From Ryuthela nishihirai (taxonomy: Eukaryota > Arthropoda > Arachnida > Araneae > Heptathelidae), in contig JAWZYU010000017.1 in NCBI GenBank assembly GCA_038380435.1, positions 25,667,283-25,731,282 of the forward strand: a stretch of DNA of 64,000 bases. Reading direction: 5' to 3'. Positions within the stretch are counted from its first letter, which is position 1, and each line of letters opens with the position of its first letter. The notes beneath the pieces were generated by a model that saw only the letters and a program-made list of their open reading frames with translations, searched no databases and was not told where the DNA came from. Made by a program: the position numbers and the translations under genes. Positions 33,877 through 45,040 of the stretch are shown here, piece after piece.

Positions 33877-34791
33877 GTTCTTAAGTATTTTACTGGAGCT
33901 ATTACCGCTATTTGCAAAAAAGTGATTATAGTTCTTCCATAATTATAGGGGTATCAGTCTATTTTCTGTTCCAAGTTTTTTGCATTATTGTGCTTTAATA
34001 GAATTAAGAATTTGGTTGATGGACAACTGCATGATGAACAATATAGGATCAGAAGTGTTAGTGGATGTATAGATAAAATATTTCCACTTAAGCAGATTGT
34101 TGAGAAATGTGTACATAGGGTTGCAAAACATTAGCATTGTAGATTTTGAAAAGTCTTATGAGTATAGATTTTTATAATTTGTAGATGATTGTGAAGACAC
34201 ATGGTATACTTGATATGTTGCTAACATTATGCTAGCTCTCTATAATAACAATGAGTCAAATTTGGAAGTTGGTAAACCCTTTTCTGATTGGTTTAGCAAT
34301 ACTATGGGGTTTTGAATTTTGTCTCCTTTTCTCTTTGGTTAATGATTATGCTATGCAGAAAATATTTCATAGGGCAGATTAGTGTTTTAGAGGTGTAGAA
34401 ATTTGAAAGTTTGTGATATAGATTTTGCTGATGATTTGTCCTTTTATCAGATGATGATGAGATTAACTCTCATTGGGATTGTATATTGATGAGTTAACTC
34501 TTTCATTAGAACTGTATGTTGATGAGATTAACTCTTTTATCAGGACTATGTTGATGAGATAACTCTTTCATTAAGATAAGAGTATGGTGATAAACAGAGA
34601 TGGGATGAGAATTAGACTTGTGGTGTTCCAGTTCTTTTGAATGAGTGCACCTTTGAGTAAATTTATCAGTTTATTTCAAGAGTTGTATAGCAGGTATTGG
34701 TGATGTGTGACATGAAATAAACAGAAGAACATCATTGCTGCTGGAATTTTGAAGAATTTGTGTAGATTGTGGAAAAATAGGCATATGTATA

Positions 34792-36256
34792 CCTGTTTCC
34801 ATAAATCAAGGAAAAATGAGAAAAATCACAATAATTTGCCTTAATATTGTGTGATCCTCACCAAACTTGTTCATGTAACCAGTAAAGTAATGCCGAGTGA
34901 GCATATCATATGCAAATTAATCTAGGCTGCATCAGTTTGTGTAATCAGATGGCAACATAAAAATGGATGTTTTGGAGTGGATCATTAGTTTGTGTTGTAA
35001 ATGTGAGTAAAGAAATTCGAAATAGCCATTTTGTAGGAATGATCTCAAGACATCATTTGCCAAATGAACTGTGGTATAGAGCTATTGGCTGGCTCGAAGC
35101 AGGCCACAGTCAGTCAGACATGGCACAATGGCTGAATGCGAGTCCTTCTTTGGTCCATAGACTAGAATCAACTTCTTAGCATGGATTCTGCAACTCGGAG
35201 GTTTAGCCGAGGAAGGGCTAGAGTTACGACCACTGTACATCACTGATATTTGTGATTAACAGCACGAAGGGGCAGGGCGTCGACTCTCTCTCAGCTATGA
35301 TCCTCTCTGAAGCAGTTACTGGGATGGTTGTTATCAGCTTCTACTGTGAATAGGTTTCACGAGGTAGGCCTCTATGCTAGGCCAGTAATTTGTAATTTGT
35401 ATACCCCTCACATCACGTCAAAGGAGAGAGGGTTGAATTGGGCATGCATGCATGTTAACTGGACAGAAGAGCAATGGAGGTCCATACTTTTCACAGACGA
35501 GTCCAGATATTGCTGCGTAGTGATTCCAGACATTGATATGGAGAGAACAAGGTACCTGTTAGCATCCTAGTAACATCCACCAAAGAGACATTTATGGTGG
35601 AGGTAACATGTGTTTGGGATGGCATTTCATTAGGTGGTCACACAGACCTCTATGATGACAAGTGGGAACCTCAATGCTCAAAGGTATAGAGATGACATCC
35701 TGGACCCCTATGCATGTCCTTACGCTGGTGCAATAAGTGAAACATTCATCTTACTACAAGATAATAACGCTCGCCCACACAAAGCTCGACTAGTGGAACA
35801 ATACCTTCAAGGGGAGATCATTATGCTCATGGAGTGGCCAGCCTGATCTCCCAACCTAAATCCAATTGAGCATGTGTGGGATGCTCTAGGGAGACATGTT
35901 GCTGCCTTCAATCCACCACTTGAAACAAAGGGGAGCTTATTACTGCTTTAAAGGAACAATGGTCATTACTCCCTACCGAGCTGATTCACAGCACCATAAA
36001 CAGCATGGAACATCGCTGTCATGCCTGCATTGCTGTAAGGAGTGACCACACTCCTTATTAAAGAACTTTGCCCATTGCATTCCGACACCTCATTTTTGGA
36101 TAAGTTCTTGTGTTATTTTTCGACGAAAAATGTTTCTAGAAAAATTTTTTTTTTTGAAAAAGCTTCTAAAAAATGTAAAATATTTTATGCCATTCTGAAA
36201 CTAGCATTGTAATTCATGTTTTTTTCTGAGTTTTTCTTAATTTATGGAAATCAGTG
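34792..36256 (+). mobile_element. Tc1-like transposon inside RTE copy 4
   Basis: Flanked by TA (34790-34791 and 36257-36258). Inverted ends of about 40 bp: cctgtttccataaatcaagg at the left, cactgatttccataaattaa on the other strand at the right. LINE sequence (aggcatatgta ... taaagattaaaatta) joins exactly across it. Confidence 0.85.
35037..35960 (+). pseudogene. Tc1-type transposase (broken)
   Basis: Pieces: SRHHLPNELWYRAIGWLEAG and MAQWLNASPSLVHRL (DNA-binding region, ending in a stop at 35177), a middle frame with WRSILFTDESRYC (first catalytic Asp, about 35490), LLQDNNARPHKARLVEQYL (second block, 35755-35810) and, after a TGA, SPNLNPIEHVWDALGRH (third block, about 35850). The three catalytic blocks are present in order but separated by stops and frameshifts. 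Different subfamily from the element at 53404. Confidence 0.8.
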
Positions 36257-36439
36257 TATATTTAAAGATTAAAATTAAGTTATTCAGTATTTTATTAATT
36301 TCTAAAGTTTTCTATGATACTGAAACTTGGACCCTTTGTAAGCAGAATAACAGGAAACTTGATGCTTTTCATTCTAGATGCTTTTGCATTATATTGGGCA
36401 TAGATGGTTTGACTTTTGTAAATAATGATGAGTTTATTG

Positions 36440-37154
36440 TTATTTTACACACAGTTACATTTAAAGCCACTGATTTTTTAAAATGTATACTACTATAGTA
36501 GTTTTCCTACTTTTGTGAGTTCTGCTACCAATTTTCTTTTTTTCTCTTGCCTGCATGAAAGAAATATATAACCTGTTGTCATCTCTATAAACACTGTAGA
36601 TGCTGGACTAGTTATGACAATTGGTTCATTGACACTAATGGAGTAACTGATAGTTTTATATCAGTGCGGAAAGTTTAGGTTAGTCATACTTGCATTAATT
36701 TGTTACTGTGTTCTAGAGACAGCCTCGACATTTATACAAAGAGGACAAATCTGGATTGCATGCTGTTAGTCATGGGAGCTGGTGTTTTCACAGGTCCAGT
36801 GTTGTTGCTTCTCACTTGGTGACTGAGAGTTCTTCCATGTGGATCAGCACTTTGCTGCCTCTGTGGTATGAATCACTGGATGTCATAGGATTCTAAACTT
36901 CATTCTGTTATTAGTGTGCTGAGCACCTGTATGAGATATTTGTGACTAGGCATTGCAATGCGATTCATGCTATTCACTTTGGCATGTTGTCAGGAAAATA
37001 CTGTTCTGTCAGCGGGATGTGTTGGAAGCATGATGTGATTGATTGGTAGATGCACATGTGGGCTGCCCCTGAGGTGCCATGGAAAGGGGGATACTTTGGA
37101 AGTGCTCTACAAGATTCACTGATCATGTTTGTTCTAACAAAAATTACAGTAGAG
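36440..37154. other. No gene seen
   Basis: Unrecognised intronic sequence between RTE copy 4 and a SINE B fragment. Confidence 0.4.
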
Positions 37155-37352
37155 GTGGACTTAGAAAAGTTGCCATCCATTGGATGGGATGTTAAGCAGT
37201 GACTCCGTGTATGGGAGAACCATACTTTTTGCATATTAAAGAACACACTGGATGGTCTTGATGGAAGGCTAACATCTATCTCCTAGCAGCTGTCTAGTGG
37301 GTCTCCTACCCCCAACCTTCTCTGAGCCATCAGGCTCCTTGTAACCTGGCAT
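37155..37352 (+). mobile_element. SINE family B, 5'-truncated
   Basis: ggacttagaaaagttgccatcc through ccttgtaacctggc; lacks head and tail end. Confidence 0.75.
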
Positions 37353-37643
37353 GATTATGGCTCCTTTCGTCATCATTGTTCGATTTTACCTTGCTGCTTA
37401 TATTGCTGCATTTTGCTGGCAGTTGCCATGGTTCCATTGCTGTTGATAGTAATGTATTTGCTGATGGCACTTAACTTATTTGTTAATTTTTTTCTCTTCA
37501 TATATGTTTATGAGATGTATTTATTTGGGTGCATAAGTTCACATGAGGCACTCTACCTAATTGCATAATTTACATTTAATACTAACATTTACAATATACA
37601 TAATGTATTCACATCATCATCATCATCCTCAAGCAGCCATGGG

Positions 37644-39404
37644 CTACGGAGGTCCAACCAGACAGTGCAATTTAGTTCTCCAAGCAAGTCTATCCTGAGC
37701 TACATCTACTGCATCTGGCCACTGCACACCAATTCTAACAAGGTCCTGTTTGACATTGTCAGCCCACCGCATCCTAGGTCTCCCCTTCTTTCTGAGGCCT
37801 TTAGGCACATTGTTCATAACCCTATTCGCCAATCTATAATTATTCATACGGGCAACATGGCCAAACCAACGGAGTCTCTCTCTGCACAATATGCTGCTTA
37901 AAGGAGGTTGCAAACTCCTTTGCCTAACCTCATCATTAGTTACAAAGTTGAACCACCTAATGCCCAAGATACTGTGTAAGCATCTGGAATCAAAAGCATC
38001 TAGTTTCCTGTTATCTTGTTTACAAAGTGTCCAAGTTTCACTATCATAACTAACCCTAGAAAGAACCAAACTATTATACAGTCTAATTTTAGTCTTTAGG
38101 TGTATACGCCTATTTCTCCACACTCTCCCTAGATTCTTAAAAGTCCCGGCAGCAATCCCTATTCGTCTGTTAATCTCATGCCGCACATCATCATTATCTG
38201 TTACATAGCTCCCAAGAAAATTAAATTGTGACACCTGCTCAAGACTCCAACCATTCAGATTAACTGAATCACAGCCTGCCTGACCAATTTTCATCACTTT
38301 AGTTTTCTCTCTGTTTATAACCAAACCTACTCTACTACCAGTCTCATCAACAGCTTGAATGAAAGAGTTCATCTCATCAACATCATTTGCCAAAAGGGCT
38401 AAATCATCAGCATAATCTAAATCGGAAATTTTCTTATCTCCAGCCCATTTAAGGCCAAAATCTTTCCCTTGAAGTGAATTGCGCATAACATAATCAATAA
38501 CCAAACTAAAGAGAAAAGGAGACAAAATGCACCCTTGTTGAACACCAGAAGTAATGCTAAACCAATTGCTACAAGCTTTACCAACTCTCACACACAACTC
38601 AGTGTTATTATAGAGAGCTTTCATTATGTTAACTAACTTGTCTGGTATACCATATGATTTCACAATCAACCACAAATTATGACGATCAGCAAAGTCGAAA
38701 GCCTTTTTGAAATCAACAAAGCTAGCAACCAAAGGTTTCTGAAACTCTAAACATTTCTCAAGAATCTACTTAAGTGAAAATATTTGATCCACACATCCCC
38801 TACCACTTCTGAATCCACATTGCTCATCACGCAATTGACTGTCAACCAGATTCTTAATTCTATTAAGCACAATCATGGAAAGAACTTTACCTGGAACAGA
38901 GAGTAGGCTAATACCCCTATAGTTATCACAAGAACTGGGATCACCTTTTTTGAAAATAGGGATAACAATAGCTCTGGTAAAATCCTTAGGAACCATGCCT
39001 TTATCATAAAAGATATTCAGAATTTCAGTCATCCAAGTGGTAACCGAAACATTTCCAGCGCTAAGCATTTCTGTAGTAATTTCATCTACTCCTGGGGATT
39101 TATGAAGTTTAAGTTTAGAAACAGCCAAAATAACTTCAGATTGTGTTATAGGGCCAATATTAAAGCCACCAATGCATCTATCATCATTGCAAACAATGGG
39201 AATAGAACTAACCGCATTGTTTAGAATATCACTGAAATGTTCAGTCCACCTAGCCATGACAGAATACTCCCCTTCTATAACCTTACCTTGTTTATCCTCC
39301 AATCCTAGTATACCTGTCCGTTTTCTACCACACAAAACATTAACTATCTGGTACAGCTCTCTGCTGTTGTGCTGTTTAACTGCTTCCTTGGCTTTGTCAG
39401 CCAA
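37644..39404 (-). pseudogene. RTE reverse transcriptase, copy 1 (one nonsense codon)
   Basis: Two same-frame segments (39404-38766 and 38732-37644) are split by a single TAG where copy 2 has a sense codon (FSLK-stop-ILEKC; copy 2 reads FSLRQILEKC). Seen motifs: NYRGISLLS and QCGFRSGRGC before the stop; after it FVDFKKAF, TSGVQQGCILSPFLF and the active site DLDYADDLALL. The C-terminal part has RWFGHVARM and GRPRMRWADNVKQDL, typical of RTE proteins. In life it would copy element RNA at the nicked target. Apart from the stop this domain is complete, so decay is recent. Confidence 0.9.
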
Positions 39405-39585
39405 ACCATCAAGCCAAAGATTCTTATCACCAGCTAACTGATCTTTTACACGTTTATTAAGTTCTCTGTAATGCTTTCTATTAGTACTAGTAGGGTATTA
39501 AGGACATTCCTGCAATTCTTTCTTTCCGAAATAAGCTCAAGTGCCTTATCACTCAGATAATTCTGTCTCTTCTGCTCCTTTTTTC

Positions 39586-40350
39586 CTAAAAGAGTACTGT
39601 TAGTGTCCAAAAAAGCCTGTTTAAAATGATCCCATTCTTCCTCAACTTCAGTAGTAAGCATACCATGACTGTCATAATGACTAAGTAGTTGAGTTTACTT
39701 ACCTGTAGGAGACGTTGCCCATTGCTGCTACCAATACCAAAAGGGCCTATTACTCCTCCCCAAAGGTCAGAGTCAGTACCAACTTTGGCATTGAAGTCAC
39801 CAAGAACAAGGGTAATATCTCCTTTCTTGACAGAATTCAAAATAACCTGAAGTTGTCCATAAAACTTATCCTTTTCATCCTCATCGGCATCCTCAGTGGG
39901 GGCATAACAGCAGATAACATTCAAGTCTTTAACACTTGTCTGAAATTTTACTGTAAGAAACCTTTCATTAATGCACTCATATCCTAGAAGAGCATCACTA
40001 GCTTGTCTGCTGAGAAGCAGACCCATGCCTTGGTGATGCTTATTGTCATCCATCCCTGAAAAGAGAAATTTAAGATTATTTTTAAGAATCTGACCTTTAT
40101 CTGTCCATCTGGTCTCTTGCAAGCCGAGAATATCTAAATTATAATGGTGGAATTCTTGTGTGAGGACACCAAGAGAAAAAGCTCTGTGCAGAGTCCTCAC
40201 ATTCCAACTACCTATGGAGAGAAAATGGTTAGTAGGATATTTAAAGAAACTATGTTTATTGAGAGAGGGAATGCCGACAATATCAAACAGCCCCCTAATC
40301 GCAGACATGGGGCAAAGGCCCGTTCCCCCACCACTAAAGGCTGAAGCCAT
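39586..40350 (-). pseudogene. RTE endonuclease region, copy 1 (broken)
   Basis: The reading frame starts MASAFSGG and has SWN (residues 48-50), LGLQETRW with the catalytic Glu (about 75-82), YAPTEDAD (149-156) and LGDFNAKVG (183-191), all hallmarks of apurinic-like endonucleases that nick the target DNA for target-primed reverse transcription. After SKLN the frame is lost: relative to copy 2 about 300 bp are missing (junction near 39691), removing the IDYI and SAHYLV motifs. The last about 27 codons are read out of frame. A further 4-nt deletion near 39500 separates this part from the RT frame. Confidence 0.85.
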
Positions 40351-40918
40351 CTACACTGGAAGACTTCCTCCAATGTAGAATTTGACGATGCTAATAGAAG
40401 CAAAGAGTTCAGGTGCCTGCGATGACCTCTGCTCAGGATTATCCACCAGCTGATAAACATATCCTGCAAATCTATTCACTTGGGGCTGTCAACCCACAAA
40501 CAAACCGAAAACACAGCGGAAGATTTTCCCTCCACAGAAGCCCACCAGTGCAGCAAAATCAGGATCCATAATCAAGCTCAGAGCGATATATCTGTCCAGT
40601 CCAGTGGGTTTATATGGTCAGCACCAGGACCCTGTGTGGTTGACCACTCCTCAGCAGGGTAGGAAAAAAAAAGAAAAGTAGCCATAGTTGTCCAGATCAG
40701 TAGGCCACACTAATCTGGCAGCCCTCCCCTTCCGTTCATTTCCACAAGAGAGTATCTCTTTTGAAAGGTACTAACGGTCTGCACCACGAGAAGGCGGGGT
40801 CGGACATTAGGTGCTAGACCTGGCCGGTTCTATGCATCATCACAGGGGATTGGTGCATAGCTCTCCTTCCAGTGACTACCTAGCTACCATTTACAACCCT
40901 ACCAAAATATTAGATAAT

Positions 40919-41325
40919 TTCGATGTTATGTCGGTGGGAATTTAACTTTGAAGCTCTATAGCTCCTGAAATATGCATTTAATGCAAAATATGACTGAATG
41001 TAAAGATCATAATCAAAATATATTTAAATCTTGATTTTTCAACAATATTTGTTCAGTATTTAAAGAGTTACGAGAATCACCATTTAATGAAATATACATT
41101 TTAGAGTTTGTACCGATTATTCCAATATTAGATAATTATGAATGGTTTTTGTAAAACAAGATAATTGTTAAATATTCCAGCCTTCATAATTCTTTTAATA
41201 CTGAGTGAGTATTGTTGAAAATTGAGATCTAAATGGATTTGATAATGATTTTTAATTTATCTTAAGCCACATTTTTCCAGTAAATGCATATTTTAGAAGT
41301 TATAGAGCTTTGAATTTACACGATT
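40919..41325. repeat. Family G foldback
   Basis: Left arm about 40919-41070 (aagctctatagctcctgaaatatgc ... tttcaacaatatttgttcagt) and right arm about 41172-41325 (actgagtgagtattgttgaaa ... gcatattttagaagttatagag) are inverted copies. Single arms recur at 46700, 51960 and 63770. Confidence 0.7.
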
Positions 41326-41557
41326 AAAAAGACCTTGCTCAGAAATCTCATAACATTGCTCATAATATTAAAATTCTCTGTTATAGAGTGATGAAATTTT
41401 TAAGTTTATCCCTCAAACTATTTGCATATTAAAAGTTTTTTTAGGAGAAAGCTAGCTCAGAAGCTTTTCAGAGCAAGAACAGCACTCCATCTTCAATGAA
41501 GTGACACTATATGGTGACGTTAGGGCTTCAAAGAAGTTCTCAACAGCCCTAACATCA

Positions 41558-42034
41558 GGGCAGACGACGAGCCTAAGTGCGAGTTTTGTGACACCGTTTT
41601 AACAATCAAACATATTTTAATTGAATGTCCATATTTTAATCTAGAACGTCGTTTGTATTTTGCTTTTCACGATTTTATGTCCGAGCCACATACACTCGAA
41701 CATCTTTTATCTGATAATACTTTTTTACCTCCAATTTTTGCCTTTTTACAGTATACAGGTTATTTTACCAGATTATATTTTTATTGATTTGTTATTTATT
41801 CTCTGTCTGACCTAGGTCATTTACACCTGGGTAAGTTTTATCCTTTGTCTCTCCTCTATTTATATAAACTTTTGTTGTTTTACACCTTTATTTTTGTTTC
41901 TGTTATATATATATCTTGTTGGTTTTTTTTTTTTACCTTTTACAGCATTTGTTTTCAACTTTGGTTTTAGCATATTTTTACCTTGTTTAGTCATTATAGC
42001 CTCATGCGCCATAAAACCCCAAACAACCAAACCA
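41558..42034 (+). mobile_element. 5'-truncated LINE 3' end with target duplication
   Basis: Flanked by a perfect 13-bp direct repeat agccctaacatca (41545-41557 and 42035-42047). It ends in a cataaaaccccaaac tail. It sits in the loop of a foldback element, showing the insertion is younger than that element. Confidence 0.8.
41560..41787 (+). pseudogene. C-terminus of a LINE polyprotein (zinc-knuckle)
   Basis: 75 codons to a TGA at 41785: it contains KCEFCDTVLTIKHILIEC, a C-x2-C...H-x4-C motif, then PYFNLERR and ends TRLYFY. This Cys/His pattern followed by about 40 hydrophobic residues closes the RT/RNase H proteins of Jockey-, CR1- and I-type LINEs. 5'-truncated on insertion, so not functional, but the frame is undamaged, which means a young insertion. 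Confidence 0.75.
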
Positions 42035-42457
42035 AGCCCTAACATCACCATATAGTGTTACTTCACTGAAGGCAGAGCACTGTTCTTGTTCTGAAAAACT
42101 TCAGAGTTTTATCCTAAAAACTTTTAGTACACAAATAATTTGAAGGATAAACTTAAAAATTTATTGCTCAACAACAGAGAATTTTAATGTTACTTTAAAT
42201 ATGTATGAATTTAGATTCCAATTTTCATGATTTGGAAATTCTTTAATGTTTGGTAGGGCAGACTTATGCACATTGTGCTTTTCTACTCTTTGTGGGTCTT
42301 CATCAAGGTGGAGAATTTCCATCTGTAATAGCAATAAGATTATTACACTTATATTCACACTGAGATTGATATAATTTTCTATTGTATCTCCCTCCCACTA
42401 CAAAAAAAATCACACAACAACAAACAGATTACATTAAGATCTTGCAGTTCCAGATAG

Positions 42458-42515
42458 GCTGGGTTGTTGGGTAGTTTACCTCAGAGTGATGCCTTTGTGC
42501 ACACAATGTCAATGT
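42458..42515 (-). mobile_element. SINE family B, tail fragment
   Basis: ggttgttgggtagtttacctcagagtgatgcctttgtgcacaca only. Confidence 0.5.
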
Positions 42516-42702
42516 ATTCATCAAAAAGTATATATTGTATTTATGCACATTATGTTTTCAAATAAATAATATTTAAATAATTTTACCAGCTGTTTATTAT
42601 CTTATGATATTTATAATAGCACATATCAGGAGCTGTTTTTAAAAATGCTTTTAGTTTTTAACAATTTTCTTTCTGTATCAATTTTGCTAGCTTAAAAATA
42701 AT

Positions 42703-42905
42703 ATAATAAATAATCCCTCAAGCAGCTGCTTGCCACAGAGGTCTGACAGGAGCTTGTCAGTTTATAAGCCCTAGTAGAAGGTCTGTGAGGATGGTGGGAC
42801 CACAGCAGAAAGGCAACACAAATATCCGTGCCTTACCCAGGGCTTGAACCAAGGTTTCTTTGATCAGTATCCAAGCTGGGGCTCGAATCCAAGTCTCTTT
42901 GATCT
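42703..42905 (-). mobile_element. SINE family A, minus strand, duplicated head
   Basis: ccctcaagcagctgcttgcc ... gggcttgaaccaaggtttctttgatcagt, then a second B-box-like block ggggctcgaatccaagtctctttgatct, so the head is partly doubled. Confidence 0.75.
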
Positions 42906-42954
42906 TAATAACTCTTATATTTTTATATAGCATGCATACATATAAAAAAAACTT

Positions 42955-43480
42955 AACCAGCCAAAGGTAATATAGAGGCCCAACCAGACTGCAGTTTAGT
43001 TCTCCAAACACATCTATTCTGAGCAATAGATATGCATTTGGCTACTTGAGAACAATTTTATAAAGATCTTGTTCGACATTGTCCATCAAAGCCATTATAA
43101 GTCTTCCCTGTTTCTTTATTTAAGCCTTTAGCAAATAATTATGAAACATGTTCCTAATCTGTAGATCTGCAAATAATAGCCAGGGCAGTCTTTGAATAAT
43201 GATTTGCTTCCAGTCTTTTGATGACTCTAATCATCATTATTTGCATAAAGAAACCACGTTATATTCAATATGCTTTATAAACAATTGAGATCAAAAGCAT
43301 CAAGCATCCTTCTACCCTGCTTTTACAAAGGTCTGTTTCACTAAACAAAGTTTAGAGCAGACCAATCTTGTAAAGCTATTACAGATACGAGTTTAGTTGG
43401 CATACATTTTAGCCGATTTACAGCTTTTAGTGTTTTGATTTTTGTTTTTTCCACCCAGCTTACTATTTTTGAAACAGTCG
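42955..43480 (-). mobile_element. RTE-like LINE, copy 6 (decayed 3' part)
   Basis: gaggcccaaccagact, gtttagttctccaaacac, agatcttgttcgacattgtcc and gatcaaaagcatcaagcatcc follow the order of the minus-strand RT 3' region in copies 1 and 2, with many indels. No frame. Confidence 0.65.
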
Positions 43481-44441
43481 CATAATAATTACATTGATCA
43501 GCTGCATGTTAATCTACTAATTCCTACATATGCCTATACAGTGGCAAGTATATGGAAAAATGTGATGAAACTAATACAATGGTAAGTATTTAAAAGTGGC
43601 ATAAACTGCTGAAGGAATTCGTGCTGTAATAAAATAATGAAGCTTGGATAAAATTATATTAAAAATGTCACAGAGAAAGTGAAAAAGACGCTAGTCATAA
43701 TTTTCTTCTTTGCAGTTGTTCCATATGGACAAGTGTAACTGTATCTGAAGCAACTGTGTGTAACATTTATTCAACATAAAGTTTTACTCTCGTTGATATA
43801 CACTTTGATTCATTAAAAAGCAATTGGTATGGCACACTTGTGTGTTCATTATTGCATTTATTTTCTTTTCTGATTTGGGATTATATTAATTTCTGACTAA
43901 AATAAAATTGCACAAAAAGAAAAGCCATCAAAAAGAGACCACATATTAAAGTGACCGAAAAATATTTCTAAGCAATACTGGTTTCAGGGCTGTTGTTTGG
44001 GTAAGAAATTTAATGAAAACTAGTGAATGGTAGTGATGGAGATGAAACATCATAATGATCATTGTTGCTGTGGAAAATTCTTTGTGCAAAATTAAATTAA
44101 TATAATTATTTATTATATTAATTTAAAAAATTAATTACTTCTACTGTAAAGAGTTTACAGTAGAAGAAAAAACAACAGAGATTTGCCTTGCATGCACAAA
44201 AGTTTTAATTTTAATTGTAAGTTTTGAATTATTTTGGCACATAGTTTGACACATCTTGTGCAGTAGCATAAAAAAATCCCGACTTTAGTGTTAGAATCAT
44301 ATAGGCTTTTCCACAGCAATTGTGATATGTTATTTCAACTTGAATAACAAAACTTTCAGCTAAATTGGTGAACTAAGAACAAGATGAGAAAAGAGCCAAT
44401 ATGTTTTAGGAAGTTATTTTGTAAATATATTTTATGTGCCC
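43481..44441. other. No gene seen
   Basis: AT-rich intronic sequence upstream of exon 2, with a small inverted repeat around 44140-44165 (ctactgtaaagag / tttacagtag). Confidence 0.45.
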
Positions 44442-44453
44442 TTGTAATGCACA

Positions 44454-44666
44454 GCCATCCCATGGCCAGTGGTTAGCGCGCTTGGCTACTGATCTAAGGG
44501 ACCTGGGTTCGAGCCCGGGTAAGGCATGGCTGTCTGTGTCGTTTTTCTGCTGAGGGCCTGTCATCCTCTCAGACCTTCTACTGTGGCATATAAACTGACA
44601 GGCTCCTGTCAGACCTCTGTGGCAAGCAGCTGCTTGAGGGGGTATTTATTATTTTTTTTATTATTT
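44454..44666 (+). mobile_element. SINE family A, full-length young copy
   Basis: Perfect 12-bp target duplication ttgtaatgcaca (44442-44453 and 44667-44678). It lies about 300 bp upstream of exon 2, in the sense orientation. Confidence 0.9.
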
Positions 44667-44968
44667 TTGTAATGCACATCATTGTAGTATGGCTTATTCA
44701 GAATTGTTGGAAGGTATAAGTTTTCTTGGGGTAGGGAAGGAGGTTTAGGGTGATGTTGATTATTTTTATTCCATTATTAGTCTTTAGACATAAGTCAGCA
44801 TAAAGCATTTATGCCATACCTTTGATTTTTACTGAATCCACTGAAACCTCATATATACTGACAACTGGATTACAATGATCATAGGCATGAAACCTGTAAT
44901 CTGTATTCATCATAAGCATTACTGTATTTTTTTAAATTCTAAGTTCTAATTTTTGCTTTCAATTTTAG

Positions 44969-45040
44969 ATGATGATGATGACGTGGCTGAAAGTGAGAAA
45001 AAAATCAGGGAAAGTGATGCAATGAAACTAAGAAAAGATG
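44969..45040 (+). CDS. Atxn7: Exon 2 of the ataxin-7-family gene
   Basis: Seen: the acceptor TTTTGCTTTCAATTTTAG precedes 72 nt, followed by the donor GTAGGA at 45041. The exon enters in phase 1 (the last base of exon 1 plus AT gives Asn) and leaves in phase 1 after G. It encodes NDDDDVAESEKK then IRESDAMKLRKD. Known: in ataxin-7-like proteins the matching stretch is acidic and ends in a segment like SREVMRLNKEDM. From the first Trp of exon 1 to the KD pair here the spacing is within one residue of that in ataxin-7-like 1. Inference: the split codon G-- would supply the Asp or Glu before the conserved Met. The next exon should encode the FG...HDD...C--C zinc finger; I do not see it in the remaining 19 kb. 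Confidence 0.6.

Larger units (their letters stand above)
32810..36435 (+). mobile_element. RTE-like LINE, copy 4 (old, with three nested insertions)
   Basis: Plus-strand, 5'-truncated copy starting in the late endonuclease region (accaaaagacccagaaatat). It is interrupted by a SINE (32955-33066), a foldback element (33690-33876) and a Tc1 element (34792-36256). LINE sequence resumes at 36259 and fades near 36435. Clear matches to copies 1 and 2 include gagtgataaggca (33116-33128) and the RT segment around 34000-34330. No intact frame. Confidence 0.8.
37612..40895 (-). mobile_element. RTE-like LINE, copy 1 (near full length)
   Basis: Minus-strand non-LTR retrotransposon. From its 5' end (about 40895) it has a roughly 550-bp 5' UTR, an APE-type endonuclease region, a reverse transcriptase and a short 3' UTR ending in a (GAT)n tail at 37612-37628. 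It has no gag-like ORF1 and no RNase H, which fits the RTE group. It aligns with copy 2 over nearly all its length, and its 5' end extends about 340 bp beyond it (past 40780). It lies antisense in intron 1. Confidence 0.85.
41367..42188. repeat. Family F foldback, split by a LINE
   Basis: Left arm 41367-41527 and right arm 42034-42188 are inverted copies of about 155-160 bp (attaaaattctctg, aagtttatcc, cactatatggtgacgttagggctt / aagccctaacatcaccatatagtg). Without the inserted LINE the loop is only about 17 bp. Confidence 0.8.
17824..44968 (+). other. Intron 1 of the ataxin-7-family gene (about 27.1 kb)
   Basis: Bounded by GTAAGTC and ...CAATTTTAG, both phase 1. It holds RTE copies 1, 4 and 6, many SINEs, foldbacks and MITEs on both strands. 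The first kilobase (17830-18890) shows no recognisable repeat or gene. Splicing is inferred from the sites and the family match. Confidence 0.5.

Noticed and set aside
34967..35179. Small host protein with helix-turn-helix
   Set aside because: It is the DNA-binding part of a Tc1 transposase whose catalytic blocks follow within the same inverted ends.
39688..39700. Spliced intron in RTE copy 1 (donor CAG|GTAAGT next to the 300-bp gap)
   Set aside because: The donor sequence is still present at the gap edge in the genome, so the missing segment is a deletion, not a removed intron.
39586..40350. Host gene resembling craniofacial development protein 2
   Set aside because: Such names in databases are usually RTE endonucleases; here it lies in a full LINE with RT and (GAT)n tail.
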